Below, piece by piece: positions 33,229 to 43,409 of a stretch of DNA of 64,000 nt. Both the position numbers and the translations under genes were made by a program. The notes beneath the pieces were generated by a model. The model was not told the origin of the DNA. It did not search any database and was given only the letters and a program-made list of their open reading frames with translations. This DNA comes from Bos javanicus (lineage: Eukaryota > Chordata > Mammalia > Artiodactyla > Bovidae), in NCBI RefSeq assembly GCF_032452875.1, contig NC_083885.1, positions 28,561,925 through 28,625,924 of the forward strand, read 5' to 3'. Positions within the stretch are counted from its first letter, which is position 1. Each line of letters starts with the position of its first letter.

Positions 33229-34757
33229 AAATGTTTTCTTTTTAATGGCTGAGTAATACTCCATTGTGTATATGTACCACTGCTTTCTTATCCATTCGTC
33301 TGCTGATAGGCATCTAGGTTGCTTCCATGTCCTGGCTATCATAAACAGTGCTGTGATGAACACTGGGGTACATGTGTCTCTTTCAATTCTGGTTTCCTTG
33401 GTATGTATGCCCAACAGTGGGATTGCTGGGTCATAAGGCAGTTCTATTTCCAGTTTTTTAAGGAATCTCCACACTGTTCTCCACAGTGGCTGTACTAGTT
33501 TGCATTCCCACCAACAGTGTAAGAGGGTTCCCTTTTCTCCACACCCTCTCCAGCATTTATTGCTTGTAGACTTTTGGATTGCAGCCATTCTGACTGGCAT
33601 GAAATGCTACCTCATTGTGGTTTTGATTTGCATTTCTCTGATAATGAGTGATATTGAGCATCTTTTCATGTGTTTGTTAGTCATCTGTATGTCTTCTTTG
33701 GAGAAATGTCTATTTAGTTCTTTGGACAATTTTTTGATTGGGTCGTTTATTTTTCTGTCATTGAGCTGCAAGAGTTGCTTATATATTTTTGAGATTAGTT
33801 GTTTGTCAGTTGCTTCATTTGCTATTATTTTCTCCCATTCTGAAGGCTATCCTTTCACCTTGCTAATAGCTTCCTTTGTTGTGCAGAAGCTTTTAATTTT
33901 AATTAGGTCCCATTTGTTTATTTTTGCTTTTATTTCCAGTATTCTGGGACGTGGGTCATAGAGGATCCTGCTGTGATTTATGTCAGAGAGTGTTTTGCCT
34001 ATGTTCTCCTCTAGGAATTTTATAGTTTCTGGTCTTACGTTTAGATCTTTAATTCATTATGAGTTTATTTTTGTGTATGGTGTTAGAAAGTGTTCTAGTT
34101 TCATTCTTTTACAAGTGGTTGACCAGTTTTCCCAGCACCACTTGTTAAAGAGATTGTCTTTAATCCATTGTATATTCTTGCCTCCTTTGTCAAAGATAAG
34201 ATGTCCATAGGTGCGTGGATTTATCTTTGGGCTTTCTATTTAGTTTTATTGATCTATATTTCTGTCTTTGTGCCAGTACCATACTGTCTTGATGACTGTG
34301 GCTTTGTAGTAGAGCCTGAAGTCAGGCAGGTTGATTCCTCCAGTTCCATTCTTCTTTCTCAAGATTGCTTTGGCTATTCGAGGTTTTCTGTATTTCCATA
34401 CAAATTGTGAAATTATTTGTTCTAGCTCTGTGAAAAATACTATTGGTAGCTTGATAGGGATTGCATTGAATCTATAAATTGCTTTGGGTAGTATACTCAT
34501 TTTCACTATATTGATTCTTCCGATCCATGAACACAGTATATTTCTCCATCTATTAGTGTCCTCTTTGATTTCTTTCACCAGTGTTTTATAATTTTCTATA
34601 TATAGGTCTTTAGTTTCTTTAGGTAGATATATTCCTAAGTATTTGTTGCAGTGGTGAATAGAATCATTTCCTTAATTTCTCTATTTTCTCATTATTAGTG
34701 TATAGGAATGCAAGGGATTTCTGTGTGTTGATTTTCTATCCTGCAACTTTACTATAT
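33229..34757 (-). pseudogene. L1-a ORF2 C-terminal remnant
   Basis: Encodes the region from the end of RT through the Cys-rich knuckle. The frame is open at 33148-33600 (CWRGCGEKGTLLHCWWEC is intact) and at 34246-34578 (RRINIVKMSILPKAIYR-type block), with stops between. It duplicates the content of L1-b directly to its left, giving about 1.1 kb of direct repeat. Confidence 0.85.
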
Positions 34758-34796
34758 TCCACCAGAAAATTACTAGAGCTAATAAATTAATATAGA
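34758..34796 (-). other. Deletion junction with inverted filler in L1-a ORF2
   Basis: L1-a lacks the sequence equivalent to L1-c 38094-39247, which includes the FADD catalytic motif of RT. At the junction sits a 36-base segment corresponding to L1-c 39212-39247 in reverse orientation, at about 30 of 36 identical positions. It therefore represents a deletion with a local inversion, not simple end joining. Confidence 0.75.
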
Positions 34797-35040
34797 TTTC
34801 TTTCCTTCTACTAACCCTGGGGTTCTTCATTTCTTCCTTTTCTAGTTGCTTTAGGTGTAGAGTTAATTTATTTATTTGGCTTTTTTTCTTGTTTCTTGAG
34901 GTATGCCTGTATTGCTATGAACCTTCCCCTTAACACTGTTTTTACAGTGTCCCATAGGTTTTGGGTTGTTGTGTTTTCATTTTCATTCATTTCTATACAT
35001 ATTTTGATTTCTTTTTTTGATTTCTTCTGTGATTTGTTGG

Positions 35041-35814
35041 TTATTCAGCAGCGTGTTGTTCAGCCTCCATATGTTGGAATTTTTTAATAGTTTTTCTCCT
35101 GTAATTGAGATCTAATCTTACTGCATTGTGGTTAGAAAAGATGCTTGAAATGATTTCAATTTTTCTGAATTTACCAAGGCTAGATTTATGGCCCAGGATG
35201 TGCTCTATCCTGGAGAAGGTTCTGTGTGCACTTGAGAAAAAGGTGAAATTCATTGTTTTGGGGTGAAATGTCCTATAGATATTAATTATGTCTAATTGGT
35301 CTATTGTATCATTTATAGTTTCTGTTTCCTTGTTAATTTTCTGTTTAGTTGATCTATCAATAGGTGTGAGTTGGGTATTAAAGTCTCCCACTATTATTGT
35401 GTTCTTGTTAACTTCCCCTTTCATACTTGTTAGCGTTTGTCTTACATATTATGGTGTTCCTATGTTGGGTGTATATATATTTATAATTGTTATATCTTCT
35501 TCTTGGATTGATCCTTTGATCCTTATGTAGTGTCCTTCATTTTCTCTTTTCACAGCCTTTGTTTTAAAGTCTATTTTATCTGATATGAGTATTGCTACTC
35601 CTGATTTCTTTCGGTCTCTATTTGCATGGAATATCTTTTTCCAGCCCTTCACTTTCAGCCTGTATGTGTCCCCTGTTTTGAGGTGAGTCTCTTGTAGACA
35701 ACATATATAGGGGTCTTGTTTTTGTATCCATTCAGCCTGTCTTTGTCTTTTCATTTGGGCATTCAAGCCATTTACGTTTAAGGTAATTATTGATAAGAAT
35801 GATCCTGTTGCCAT
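35041..35814 (-). pseudogene. L1-a ORF2 endonuclease domain, damaged
   Basis: In active L1 this apurinic-type endonuclease nicks the target DNA. The start MATGS..SIITLNVNGLNA lies at 35814, and the Glu of QETHL and the INIYTPN motif are present. A stop (complement of 35449-35451) interrupts after NIGTP, where the family has Gln. The second half carries GDFN, but the two late catalytic positions look changed: SRIEHIL has Glu where the family has Asp, and SNHNAV has Asn where the family has Asp. It is not functional. Confidence 0.85.
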
Positions 35815-36054
35815 TTACTTTATTGTTTTGGGTTTGGGTTTATACACCCTTTTTGGGTTTCCTGTTTAGAAAATATCCTTTAGCATTTGTTGGAGAGCTG
35901 GTTTGGTGGTGCTGAATTCTCTCAGCTTTTGCTTGTCTGTAAAGCTTTTGATTTCTCCTGCATATTTGAATGAGATCCTTGCTGGGTACAATAATCTGGA
36001 CTGTAGGTTATTTTCTTTCATCACTTTAAGTATGTCCTACCATTCCCTCCTGGC

Positions 36055-37017
36055 CTAAAGAGTTTCTATTGAAAGATCAGCTGTTATCCTTATGGGAATC
36101 CCCTTGTGTGTTATTTGGTGTTTTTCCCTTGCTGCTTTTGATATTTGTTCTTTGTGTTTGATCTTTGTTAATTTGATTAATATGTTTCTTGGGGTGTTTC
36201 GCCTTGGGTTTATCCTGTTTGTGGTTCTCTGGGTTTCTTGGACTTGGGTGATTATTTCCTTCCCCATTTTAGGGAAGTTTTTAACTATTATCTCCTCAAG
36301 TATTTGTTCATGGTCTTTCTTTTTGTATCCTTCTTCTGGGACTCCTATGATTCGAATGTTGGGGCGTTTAATATTGTCCTGGAGGTGTCTGAGATTCTCC
36401 TCATTTCTTTTAATTCTTTTTTCTTTTTTCCTCTCTGATTCATTTATTTCTACCATTCTATCTTCTATTTCACTAATCCTATCTTCTGCCTCCATTATCT
36501 ACTATTTGTTGCCTCCAGAGTGTTTTTGATCTCATTTATTGCATTATTCATTATATATTGACTTTTTTTTTTTTTTATTTCTTCTAGGTCCTTGTTAAAC
36601 CTTTCTTGCATCTTCTCAATCCTTGTCTCCAGGCTATTTATCTGTGATTCCATTTTGATTTCAAGATTTTGGATCATTATTTTTGCTATCATTATTCAGA
36701 ATTCTTTACCAGGTAGATTCCCTATCTTTTCCTCTTTTGTTTGGTTTGGTGGGCATTTATCATGTTTCTTTTCCTGTTGGGTATTCCTCTGTCTCTTCAT
36801 CTTGTTTATATTGCTGTGTTTGGGGTGGCCTTTCTGTATTCTGGCAGTTTGTGGAGTTCTCTTTATTGTGGAGTTTCCTCACTTGGGTGGGGTTGTACAG
36901 GTGGGTTGTCAAGGTTTCTTGATTAGCGAAGCTTGTGTCAGTCTTCTGGTGGATGGAGTTGGACTTCTTCTCTCTGGAGTGCAATGAAGTGTCCAGTAAT
37001 GAGTTATGAGATGTCAT
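36055..37017 (-). pseudogene. L1-a ORF1 (RNA-binding protein) pseudogene
   Basis: L1 ORF1 protein coats the element RNA as a trimer. Three open pieces are seen. An N-terminal hydrophilic part (36760-37017) comes first. A coiled-coil part (36495-36692) has heptad-like MIQNLEIKMESQINSLETRI. A C-terminal part (36055-36495) carries the RRM-like region (IRIIGVPEEGYKKKDHEQIL) and the C-terminal domain (RNILIKLTKIKHKEQISKAA). Stops and a frame change separate them. It sits upstream of ORF2 on the same strand, as usual for L1. Confidence 0.85.
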
Positions 37018-37831
37018 TGAGTTTTGAGTGACTTTGGGCAGCCTGTATATTAAATCTCAGGGCTGTGTTCCTGAGAACTTACGTGGCATGTCTTGCTCTG
37101 GAACTTGTTGGCCCTTGGGTGCTGCTTGGTATCAGTGTAGGTATGGAGGGGTTTGATAAGCTCCTGTTGATTAATGTTCCCTGGAGTCAGGAGTTCTCTG
37201 ATGTTCTCGGGATATGGACTTAAGCCTCCTGCTTCTGGTTTTCAGTCTTATTTTTACAGTAGTCTCAAGACTTCTCCTTCTATACAGCACCATTGATAAA
37301 ACATCTAGGTTAAAGATGTAAAGTTTCTCCACAGTGAGGGACAACCAGAGGTTCACAGAGTTACATGGAGAAGAGAAGAGGGAGGAGGGAGTTAGAGGTG
37401 ACCTGAATGAGATTAGGTGGAATCAAAAGAGGAGAGAGCAAGCTAGCCAGTAATCATATCCTTATGTGTGCTCCACAGTCTGGCCAGCTCAGAGATGTTC
37501 ACGGAGTTATGCAGAGAAGAGAAGAGGGAGGATGGAGACAGAGGTGGCCAGGAGGATAAAAGGGAGGAATCAAAAGGAGAGAGACAGATCCAGCCAGTAA
37601 TCAGTTCCCTAAGTGTTCTCCACCATCTGGAATACAGAGATTCACAGAGTTCGGTAGAGAAGAGAAGGGGGAGGGAGGAGACAGAGGAGACCTGGTGGAG
37701 AAAAAGGAGAGTCCAAAGAAGGAGAGAGCAGTCAAGCTAGTAATCTCACTCCCAGCTAAAAATGGGTACTGAAGATTGGGTTCTTAAAGGTACAAAATTG
37801 ATAGCAAATACCAAAAAGCAAAGATTAAAAC
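37018..37831 (-). promoter_or_regulatory. L1-a 5' UTR, ORF1-proximal part with tandem monomers
   Basis: GA-rich on the plus strand. Monomers beginning GTTCAC(A/G)GAGTT start at 37351, 37498 and 37640, a period of 142-147 bp, with the third copy partial. L1 5' UTRs hold the internal promoter in mammals. Which part is active here is not shown by the sequence. L1-c is inserted at the outer edge. Confidence 0.7.
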
Positions 37832-40800
37832 AACACGCTGCTGAATAACCAACAAATCACAGAAGAAATCAAGAAATAAATCAAAATTTGCATAGAAACG
37901 AATGAAAATGAAAACACAACAACCAAAACCTGTGGGACACAGTAAAAGCAGTCCTAAGGGGAAAGTTCATAGCAATACAGGCACACCTCAAGAAACAAGA
38001 AAAAAAGTCAAATAAATAACCTAACTCTACACCTAAAGCAAATAGAAAAGGAAGAAATGAAGAACCCCAGGGTTAGTAGAAGGAAAGAAATCTTAAAAAT
38101 TAGAGCAGAAATAAATGCAAAAGAAACAAAAGAGACCATAGCAAAAATCAACAAAACCAAAAGCTGGTTCTTTGAAAGCATAAATAAATTTGACAAACCA
38201 TTAGCCAGACTCATCAAGAAACAAAGGGAGAAAAATCAAATCAATAAAATTAGAAATGAAAATGGAGAGATCACAACAGACAACACAGAAATACAAAGGA
38301 TCATAAGAGACTACTATCAACAATTATATGCCAATAAAATGGACAACGTGGAAGAAATGGACAAATTCTTAAAAAAGTACAACTTTCCAAAACTTGACCA
38401 GGAAGAAATAGAAAATCTTAACAGACCCATCACAAGCACGGAAATTCATACTGTAATCAAAAATCTTCCAGCAAACAAAAGCCCCGGTCCAGACGGCTTC
38501 ACAGCTGAATTCTACCAAAAATTTAGAGAAGAGCTAACACCTATCCTGCTCAAACTCTTCCAGAAAATTGCAGAGGAAGGTAAACTTCCAAACTCATTCT
38601 ATGAGGCCATCATCACCCTAAAACTAAAACCTGACAAAGATCCCACAAAAAAAGAAAACTGCAGGCCAATATCACTGATGAACCTAGATGCAAAAATCCT
38701 TAACAAAATTCTAGCAATCAGAATCCAACAACACATTGAAAAGATCATACACCATGACCAAGTGGGCTTTATCCCAGGGATGCAAGGATTCTTCAATATC
38801 CGCAAATCAATCAATGTAATACACCACATTAACAAATTGAAAAATAAAAACCATATGAAAATCTCAATAGATGCAGAGAAAGCCTTTGACAAAATTCAAC
38901 ACCCATTTATGATAAAAACTCTCCAGAAAGCAGGAATAGAAGGACCATACCTCAACATAATAAAAGCTATATATGACAAACCCACAGCAAATATTATCCT
39001 CAATGGTGAAAAATTGAAAGCATTTCCTCTAAAGTCAGGAACAAGACAAGGGTGCGCACTTTCACCATTACTATTCAACATAGTTTTGGAAGTTTTGGCC
39101 ACAGCAATCAGAGCAGAAAAAGAAGTAAAAGGAATCCAAATTGGAAAAGAAGAAGTAAAACTCTCACTATTTGCAGATGACATGATCCTCTACATTGAAA
39201 ACCCTAAAGACTCCACTAGAAAATTACTAGAACTAATCAATGACTATAGTAAAGTTGCAGGATATAAAATCAACACACAGAAATCCCTTGCATTCCTATA
39301 CACTAATAATGAGAAAACTGAAAGAGAAATTAAGGAAACAATTCCATTCACCATTGCAACGGAAAGAATAAAATACTTAGGAATATATCTACCTAAAGAA
39401 ACTAAAGACCTATATATAGAAAACTATAAAACACTGGTGAAAGAAATCAAAGAGGACACTAATAGATGGAGAAATATACCATGTTCATGGATCAGAAGAA
39501 TCAATATAGTGAAAATGAGTATACTACCCAAAGCAATTTATAGATTCAATGCAATCCCTATCAAGCTACCAACAGTATTCTTCACAGAGCTAGAAGAAAT
39601 AATTTCACAATTTGTATGGAAATACAAAAAATCTCGAATAGCCAAAGCGATCTTGAGAAAGAAGAATGGAACTGGAGAAATCAACCTACCTGACTTCAGG
39701 CTCTACTACAAAGCCACAGTTATCAAGACAGTATGGTACTGGCACAAAGACAGAAATATAGATCAATGGAACAAAATAGAAAGCCCAGAGATAAATCCAC
39801 GCACATATGGACACCTTATCTTTGACAAAGGAGGCAAGAATATACAATGGATTAAAGACAATCTCTTTAACAAGTGGTGCTGGGAAATCTGGTCAACCAC
39901 TGTAAAAGAATGAAACTAGAACACTTTCTAACACCATACACAAAAATAAACTCAAAATGGATTAAAGGTCTAAACATAAGACCAGAAACTATAAAACTCC
40001 TAGAGGAGAACATAGGCAAAACACTCTCTGACATAAATCACAGCAGGATCCTCTATGACCCACACCCCAGAATATTGGAAATAAAAGCAAAAATAAACAA
40101 ATGGGACCTAATTAACCTTAAAAGTTTCTGCACAACAAAGGAAACTATTAGCAAGGTGAAAAGACAGCCTTCAGAATGTGAGAAAACAATAGCAAATGAA
40201 GCAACTGACAAACAACTAATCTCAAAAATATACAAGCAACTCCTACAGCTCAACTCCAGAAAAATAAACGACCCAATCAAAAAATTGTCCAAAGAACTAA
40301 ATAGACATTTCTCCAAAGAAGACATACAGAGGGCTAACAAACACATGAAAAGATGCTCAACATCACTCATTATCAGAGAAATGCAAATCAAAACCACTAT
40401 GAGGTACCATTTCACACCAGTCAGAATGGCTGCGATCCAAAAGTCTACAAATAATAAATGCTGGAGAGGGTGTGGAGAAAAAGCAACCCTCTTACACTGT
40501 TGGTGGGAATGCAAACTAGTACAGCCACTATGGAGAACAGTGTGGAGATTCCTTAAAAAACTGGAAATAGAACTGCCTTATGATCCAGCATTCCCACTGC
40601 TGGGCATACACACTGAGGAAACCAGAAAGGAAAGAGACACGTGTACCCCAGTGTTCATCGCAGCACTGTTTATAATATCCAGGACATGGAAGCAACCTAG
40701 ATGCCCATCAGCAGATGAATGGATAAGAAAGCAGTGGTACATATACACAATGGAGTATTACTCAGCCATTAAAAAGAATACATTTGAATCAGTTCTAATG

Positions 40801-41240
40801 AGGTGGATGAAACTGGAGCCGATTATACAGAGTGAAGTAAGCCAGAAGGAAAAACACCAATACCGTATACTAATGCATATATATGGAATTTAGAAAGATG
40901 GTAACAATAACCCTGTGTACGAGACAGCAAAAGAGACACTGATGTATAGAACAGTCTTAAGGACTCTGTGAGAGAGGGAGAGGTTGGGAAGATTTGGGAG
41001 AATGGCATTGAAACATGTAAAATATCATGTATGAAATGAGATGCCAGCCCAGGTTCAATGCACGATACTGGATGCTTGGGGCTAGTGCACTGGGACAATC
41101 CAGAGGGATGGTATGGGGAGGGAGGAGGGAGGAAGGTTCAGCATGGGGAACACATGTATACCTGTGGCAGATTCATTTTGATATTTGGCAAAACTAATAC
41201 AATTATGTAAAGTTTAAAAATAAAATAAAATTAAAAAAAA
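37832..41240 (+). mobile_element. L1-c: 5'-truncated L1 inserted into the 5' UTR of L1-a
   Basis: Begins abruptly inside ORF2 (CAACACGCTGCTGAATAACC) and runs to a complete 3' UTR and A-rich tail at 41220-41240. The L1-a 5' UTR resumes at 41241 (TCTAGAGTAGAGGTTG). Orientation is opposite to L1-a. The duplication is within an A-rich stretch (AGATTAAAA on the left, ATTAAAAA on the right) and cannot be fixed exactly. Confidence 0.9.
38057..40893 (+). pseudogene. L1-c ORF2 (RT and C-terminal domain), single frameshift
   Basis: A 618-residue frame (38057-39913) contains the whole RT: the finger motif (SPGPDGFTAEFYQKF), motif A (MKISIDAEKAFDKIQ), motif B (SGTRQGCALSPLLFN) and motif C (LFADDMILYIENP, about 39160-39200), with catalytic Asp residues in place. 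A one-base loss at 39900/39901, judged against L1-b (ACCACTTGT against ACCACTGT), shifts the frame. The C-terminal part is then open at 39874-40893 and includes CWRGCGEKATLLHCWWEC. The endonuclease and the first RT-proximal stretch are truncated, with stops before 38057. It is the best preserved RT in the window but cannot be a complete ORF2. Confidence 0.92.
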
Positions 41241-42866
41241 ATCTAGAGTAGAGGTTGCATTTTCAAAAATACAATTTTAAAGAAAGGAAGAAAAAAAAGA
41301 AAAAAGTCACAAAAATTATTTAACAAAAAAAAATATGAAGTTTGCTTTAAAAAATAGGGTCTTTTTTTTTGCAAAGTAATAGTAGGTTATAAAAATTAAA
41401 ATTAAAGGAATAATAGAAGACTTAAATTTTTTTTTAATTAAAAAATAAAGAATGATCATAAAAATAGTAAAAATATATCTAGGACTTTCTCTGGTGTTGT
41501 TGTGGGCAGTGTGGGGTCATTTCATTTTCGTATAGTTCCTTGGTCCAGCTTATATTTCTCAAGATCTACAGGCCCCTTCCTATGTAGTCGGTACTAACTA
41601 CAGGGTTTTAACCTATTGCATCTGTTACTTCCAAGGCGGTTCCCTCTGTTTTGGCTTCTTCTGTTTGCTGGTCTCTTCAGTGTCTTATTTCTGCCCTAAC
41701 ACAAGGGGAGTGGTGGTGGACACTTTTTAAGGCTGACTTGTTCAGTCACGCCGTGGGGAGGCAGGGATGCTGCAAACAAATAACACTGGCATATGCTCAC
41801 AGTGTCTCAGCCACACTGGGCCTGCCCCCACTCACAGCGCGTGTGCCCTCCCTGCCCACACTGCTCAGGCTCTTGGTTGCTCTCCCGGAAACCATCCAAG
41901 GCCCACCCTGGGCTGCCTGCACCTCCCAGGGCTCAGCTGCTCAGGTTCAGGCACTCAGGTAGTCCTCAGAGGCACAAACTCGGTTGGGCCTGTGTTTTGT
42001 GCCCTTCCCAGGTCTGAGCAGCTCAGATGATGAGGTGTTTGGCGAGCGCAGTCGCTGCGACTTATCACCTCCCTGGTCCCTGCTGCTCGGTTTTCTGGGT
42101 GTACAACCAGCACATCTTCTCAGGCAGATGTTGACCGTCCAGAAGCCCAAGAAGTCTTAGTTAGCAAAGAAGCCTGCTTGCAGTTTGGTAGATAATGTCT
42201 CTCTGGGGCTGCGATTGCCCCCTTCCAGCTCTGGCTGCCTGTCACCGGAGGGGATGGTCTGCAGCTGGCTATCTCTGTTCAGTCCTCTGTTCTGTGAGCG
42301 GGTCTGGTGGTGTCTTAGTTTAGGGCGTTTCACGTGGTAGATATCCCACAGTTTTGTTTGCTAGCCCAAGTTAGTTAGCTCAGATTGCCCTCAGGGTATT
42401 CAGGCTGGGTCCTTACTCTAAACAATGTAGCCTGCGGCTCCCTGCCCAGCCCCCGCTTGCTAGTGGCGGGTGCAGGCATCTGCGCTGCTTCTCCACTGGG
42501 AGTTACCGTTGGGCTGGTAATCTGTGGATTTCAATTATTTATTTTACTCCCTGTTATTTCACCCTCTGTACTGCCAAGGCTCACCACAGACTCGGCAGTG
42601 AGAGTGTTTCCTGGTGTTTGGAAACTTCTCTTTTTAAAACTCACTTCCCGGGACGGAGCTCCGTCCCTACCTCTTTTGTCTCTTTTTTTGTCTTTTATAG
42701 TTTTTCCCACCTCCTTTAAAAGACAATGGGCTGCTTTTCTGGGTGCCTGATATCCTCTGCCGGCATTCAGAAGTTGTTTTGTGGAATTTACTCAGCGTTT
42801 AAATGTTCTTTTGATGCATTTGTCGGGGAGAAAGTGGTCTCCCTGTCCTATTCCTCTGCCATCCTG
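41241..42866 (-). promoter_or_regulatory. L1-a 5' UTR, distal GC-rich part
   Basis: On the element strand it begins at 42866 with a GGATGGCAGAGGAATAGG-type start, the expected 5' terminus of a full-length ruminant L1. It contains GC-rich, CpG-bearing sequence through about 41760, followed by an AT-rich part near 41250-41460. The open frames on either strand (41651-42030, 42385-42750) are readings of UTR sequence, not genes. Confidence 0.82.
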
Positions 42867-42883
42867 TTTTTTTTTTTTTTTTT
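42867..42883. repeat. T17 run at the L1-a 5' edge
   Basis: A homopolymer directly abuts the L1-a 5' end. It may be part of a T-rich target-site duplication shared with the T-rich left edge near 30806-30840. Confidence 0.7.
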
Positions 42884-42930
42884 AATTCATATAAGAAAGA
42901 ATTCTGCTCCTGGAAGGAAAATCAGGACAC

Positions 42931-43409
42931 CCAGGACTGATCTCCTTTAGGATGGACTGGTTGGATCTCCTTGCAGTCCAAGGACTCTCAAGAGTCTTCT
43001 CCAACACCACAGTTTAAAAGCATCAATTCTTTGCTCAGCTTTCTTTATAGTCCAACTCTCACATCCATACATAACTACTCAAAAAACCATAGCCTTTACT
43101 AGACGGATCTTTGTTGACAAAGTAATGTTTCTGCTTTTTAATATGCTGTCTAGGTTGGTCATAGCTTTCCTTCCAAGGAGTAAGCGTCTTTTATTTTATG
43201 GCTGCAATCACCATCTGCAGTGATTTTGGAGACCCCAAAAAATAAAGTCAGCCACTGTTTCCACTATTTCTCCATCCATTTGCCATGAATTTATGGGACT
43301 GAATGCCATGAAATTAGTTTTCTGAATGTTGAGTTTTAAGCCAACTTTTTCACTCTCCTCTTTCACTTTCAACAAGAGGCTCTTTAGTTCTTCTTCACTT
43401 TCTGCCATG
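42931..43409 (-). mobile_element. BovB internal fragment lacking its 3' end
   Basis: Covers BovB from the SEEELKSLLLKVKEESEK region to CAGTCCTGGGTGT on the element strand and then stops. The last 250-300 bases with the (ACTGA)n terminus are missing. An open frame at 43208-43408 holds the MAESEEELKSLL block. Confidence 0.85.

Larger units (their letters stand above)
30806..42866 (-). mobile_element. L1-a: full-length-type ruminant L1, interrupted three times
   Basis: The 3' UTR and T-rich antisense tail lie at the left (30806-31188) and the 5' terminus (GCCATCCTG on the plus strand) at 42861-42866. Order on the element strand is 5' UTR (42866-41241 and 37831-37018), ORF1 (37017-36055), ORF2 (35814 leftward) and 3' UTR. 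It is interrupted by L1-c at 37832-41240, L1-b at 31596-33228 and a BOV-A2 at 31199-31474, and it has lost about 1.1 kb of the RT domain at 34758-34796. Removing the insertions leaves about 6.7 kb. No clean target duplication is readable because both edges are T-rich. Confidence 0.88.

Noticed and set aside
32326..34210. Plus-strand frames of 70-150 residues with membrane-like hydrophobic sequence
   Set aside because: Antisense shadows of L1 ORF2. The same shadow recurs opposite L1-a, L1-b and L1-c.
36092..36987. Hydrophobic plus-strand frames resembling membrane proteins
   Set aside because: Antisense of L1-a ORF1; Lys/Glu-rich coding on one strand reads as Phe/Leu/Ser-rich on the other.
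30806..41240. Twin-priming inversion as the explanation for opposite L1 orientations
   Set aside because: Both outer ends carry complete 3' UTRs with tails, and L1-a 5' UTR continues on both sides of the plus-strand copy, so these are separate nested insertions.
41651..42750. Possible GC-rich gene or CpG island promoter
   Set aside because: The sequence is the 5' UTR of the full-length-type L1-a and ends at its expected 5' terminus at 42866. No separate gene is needed to explain it.
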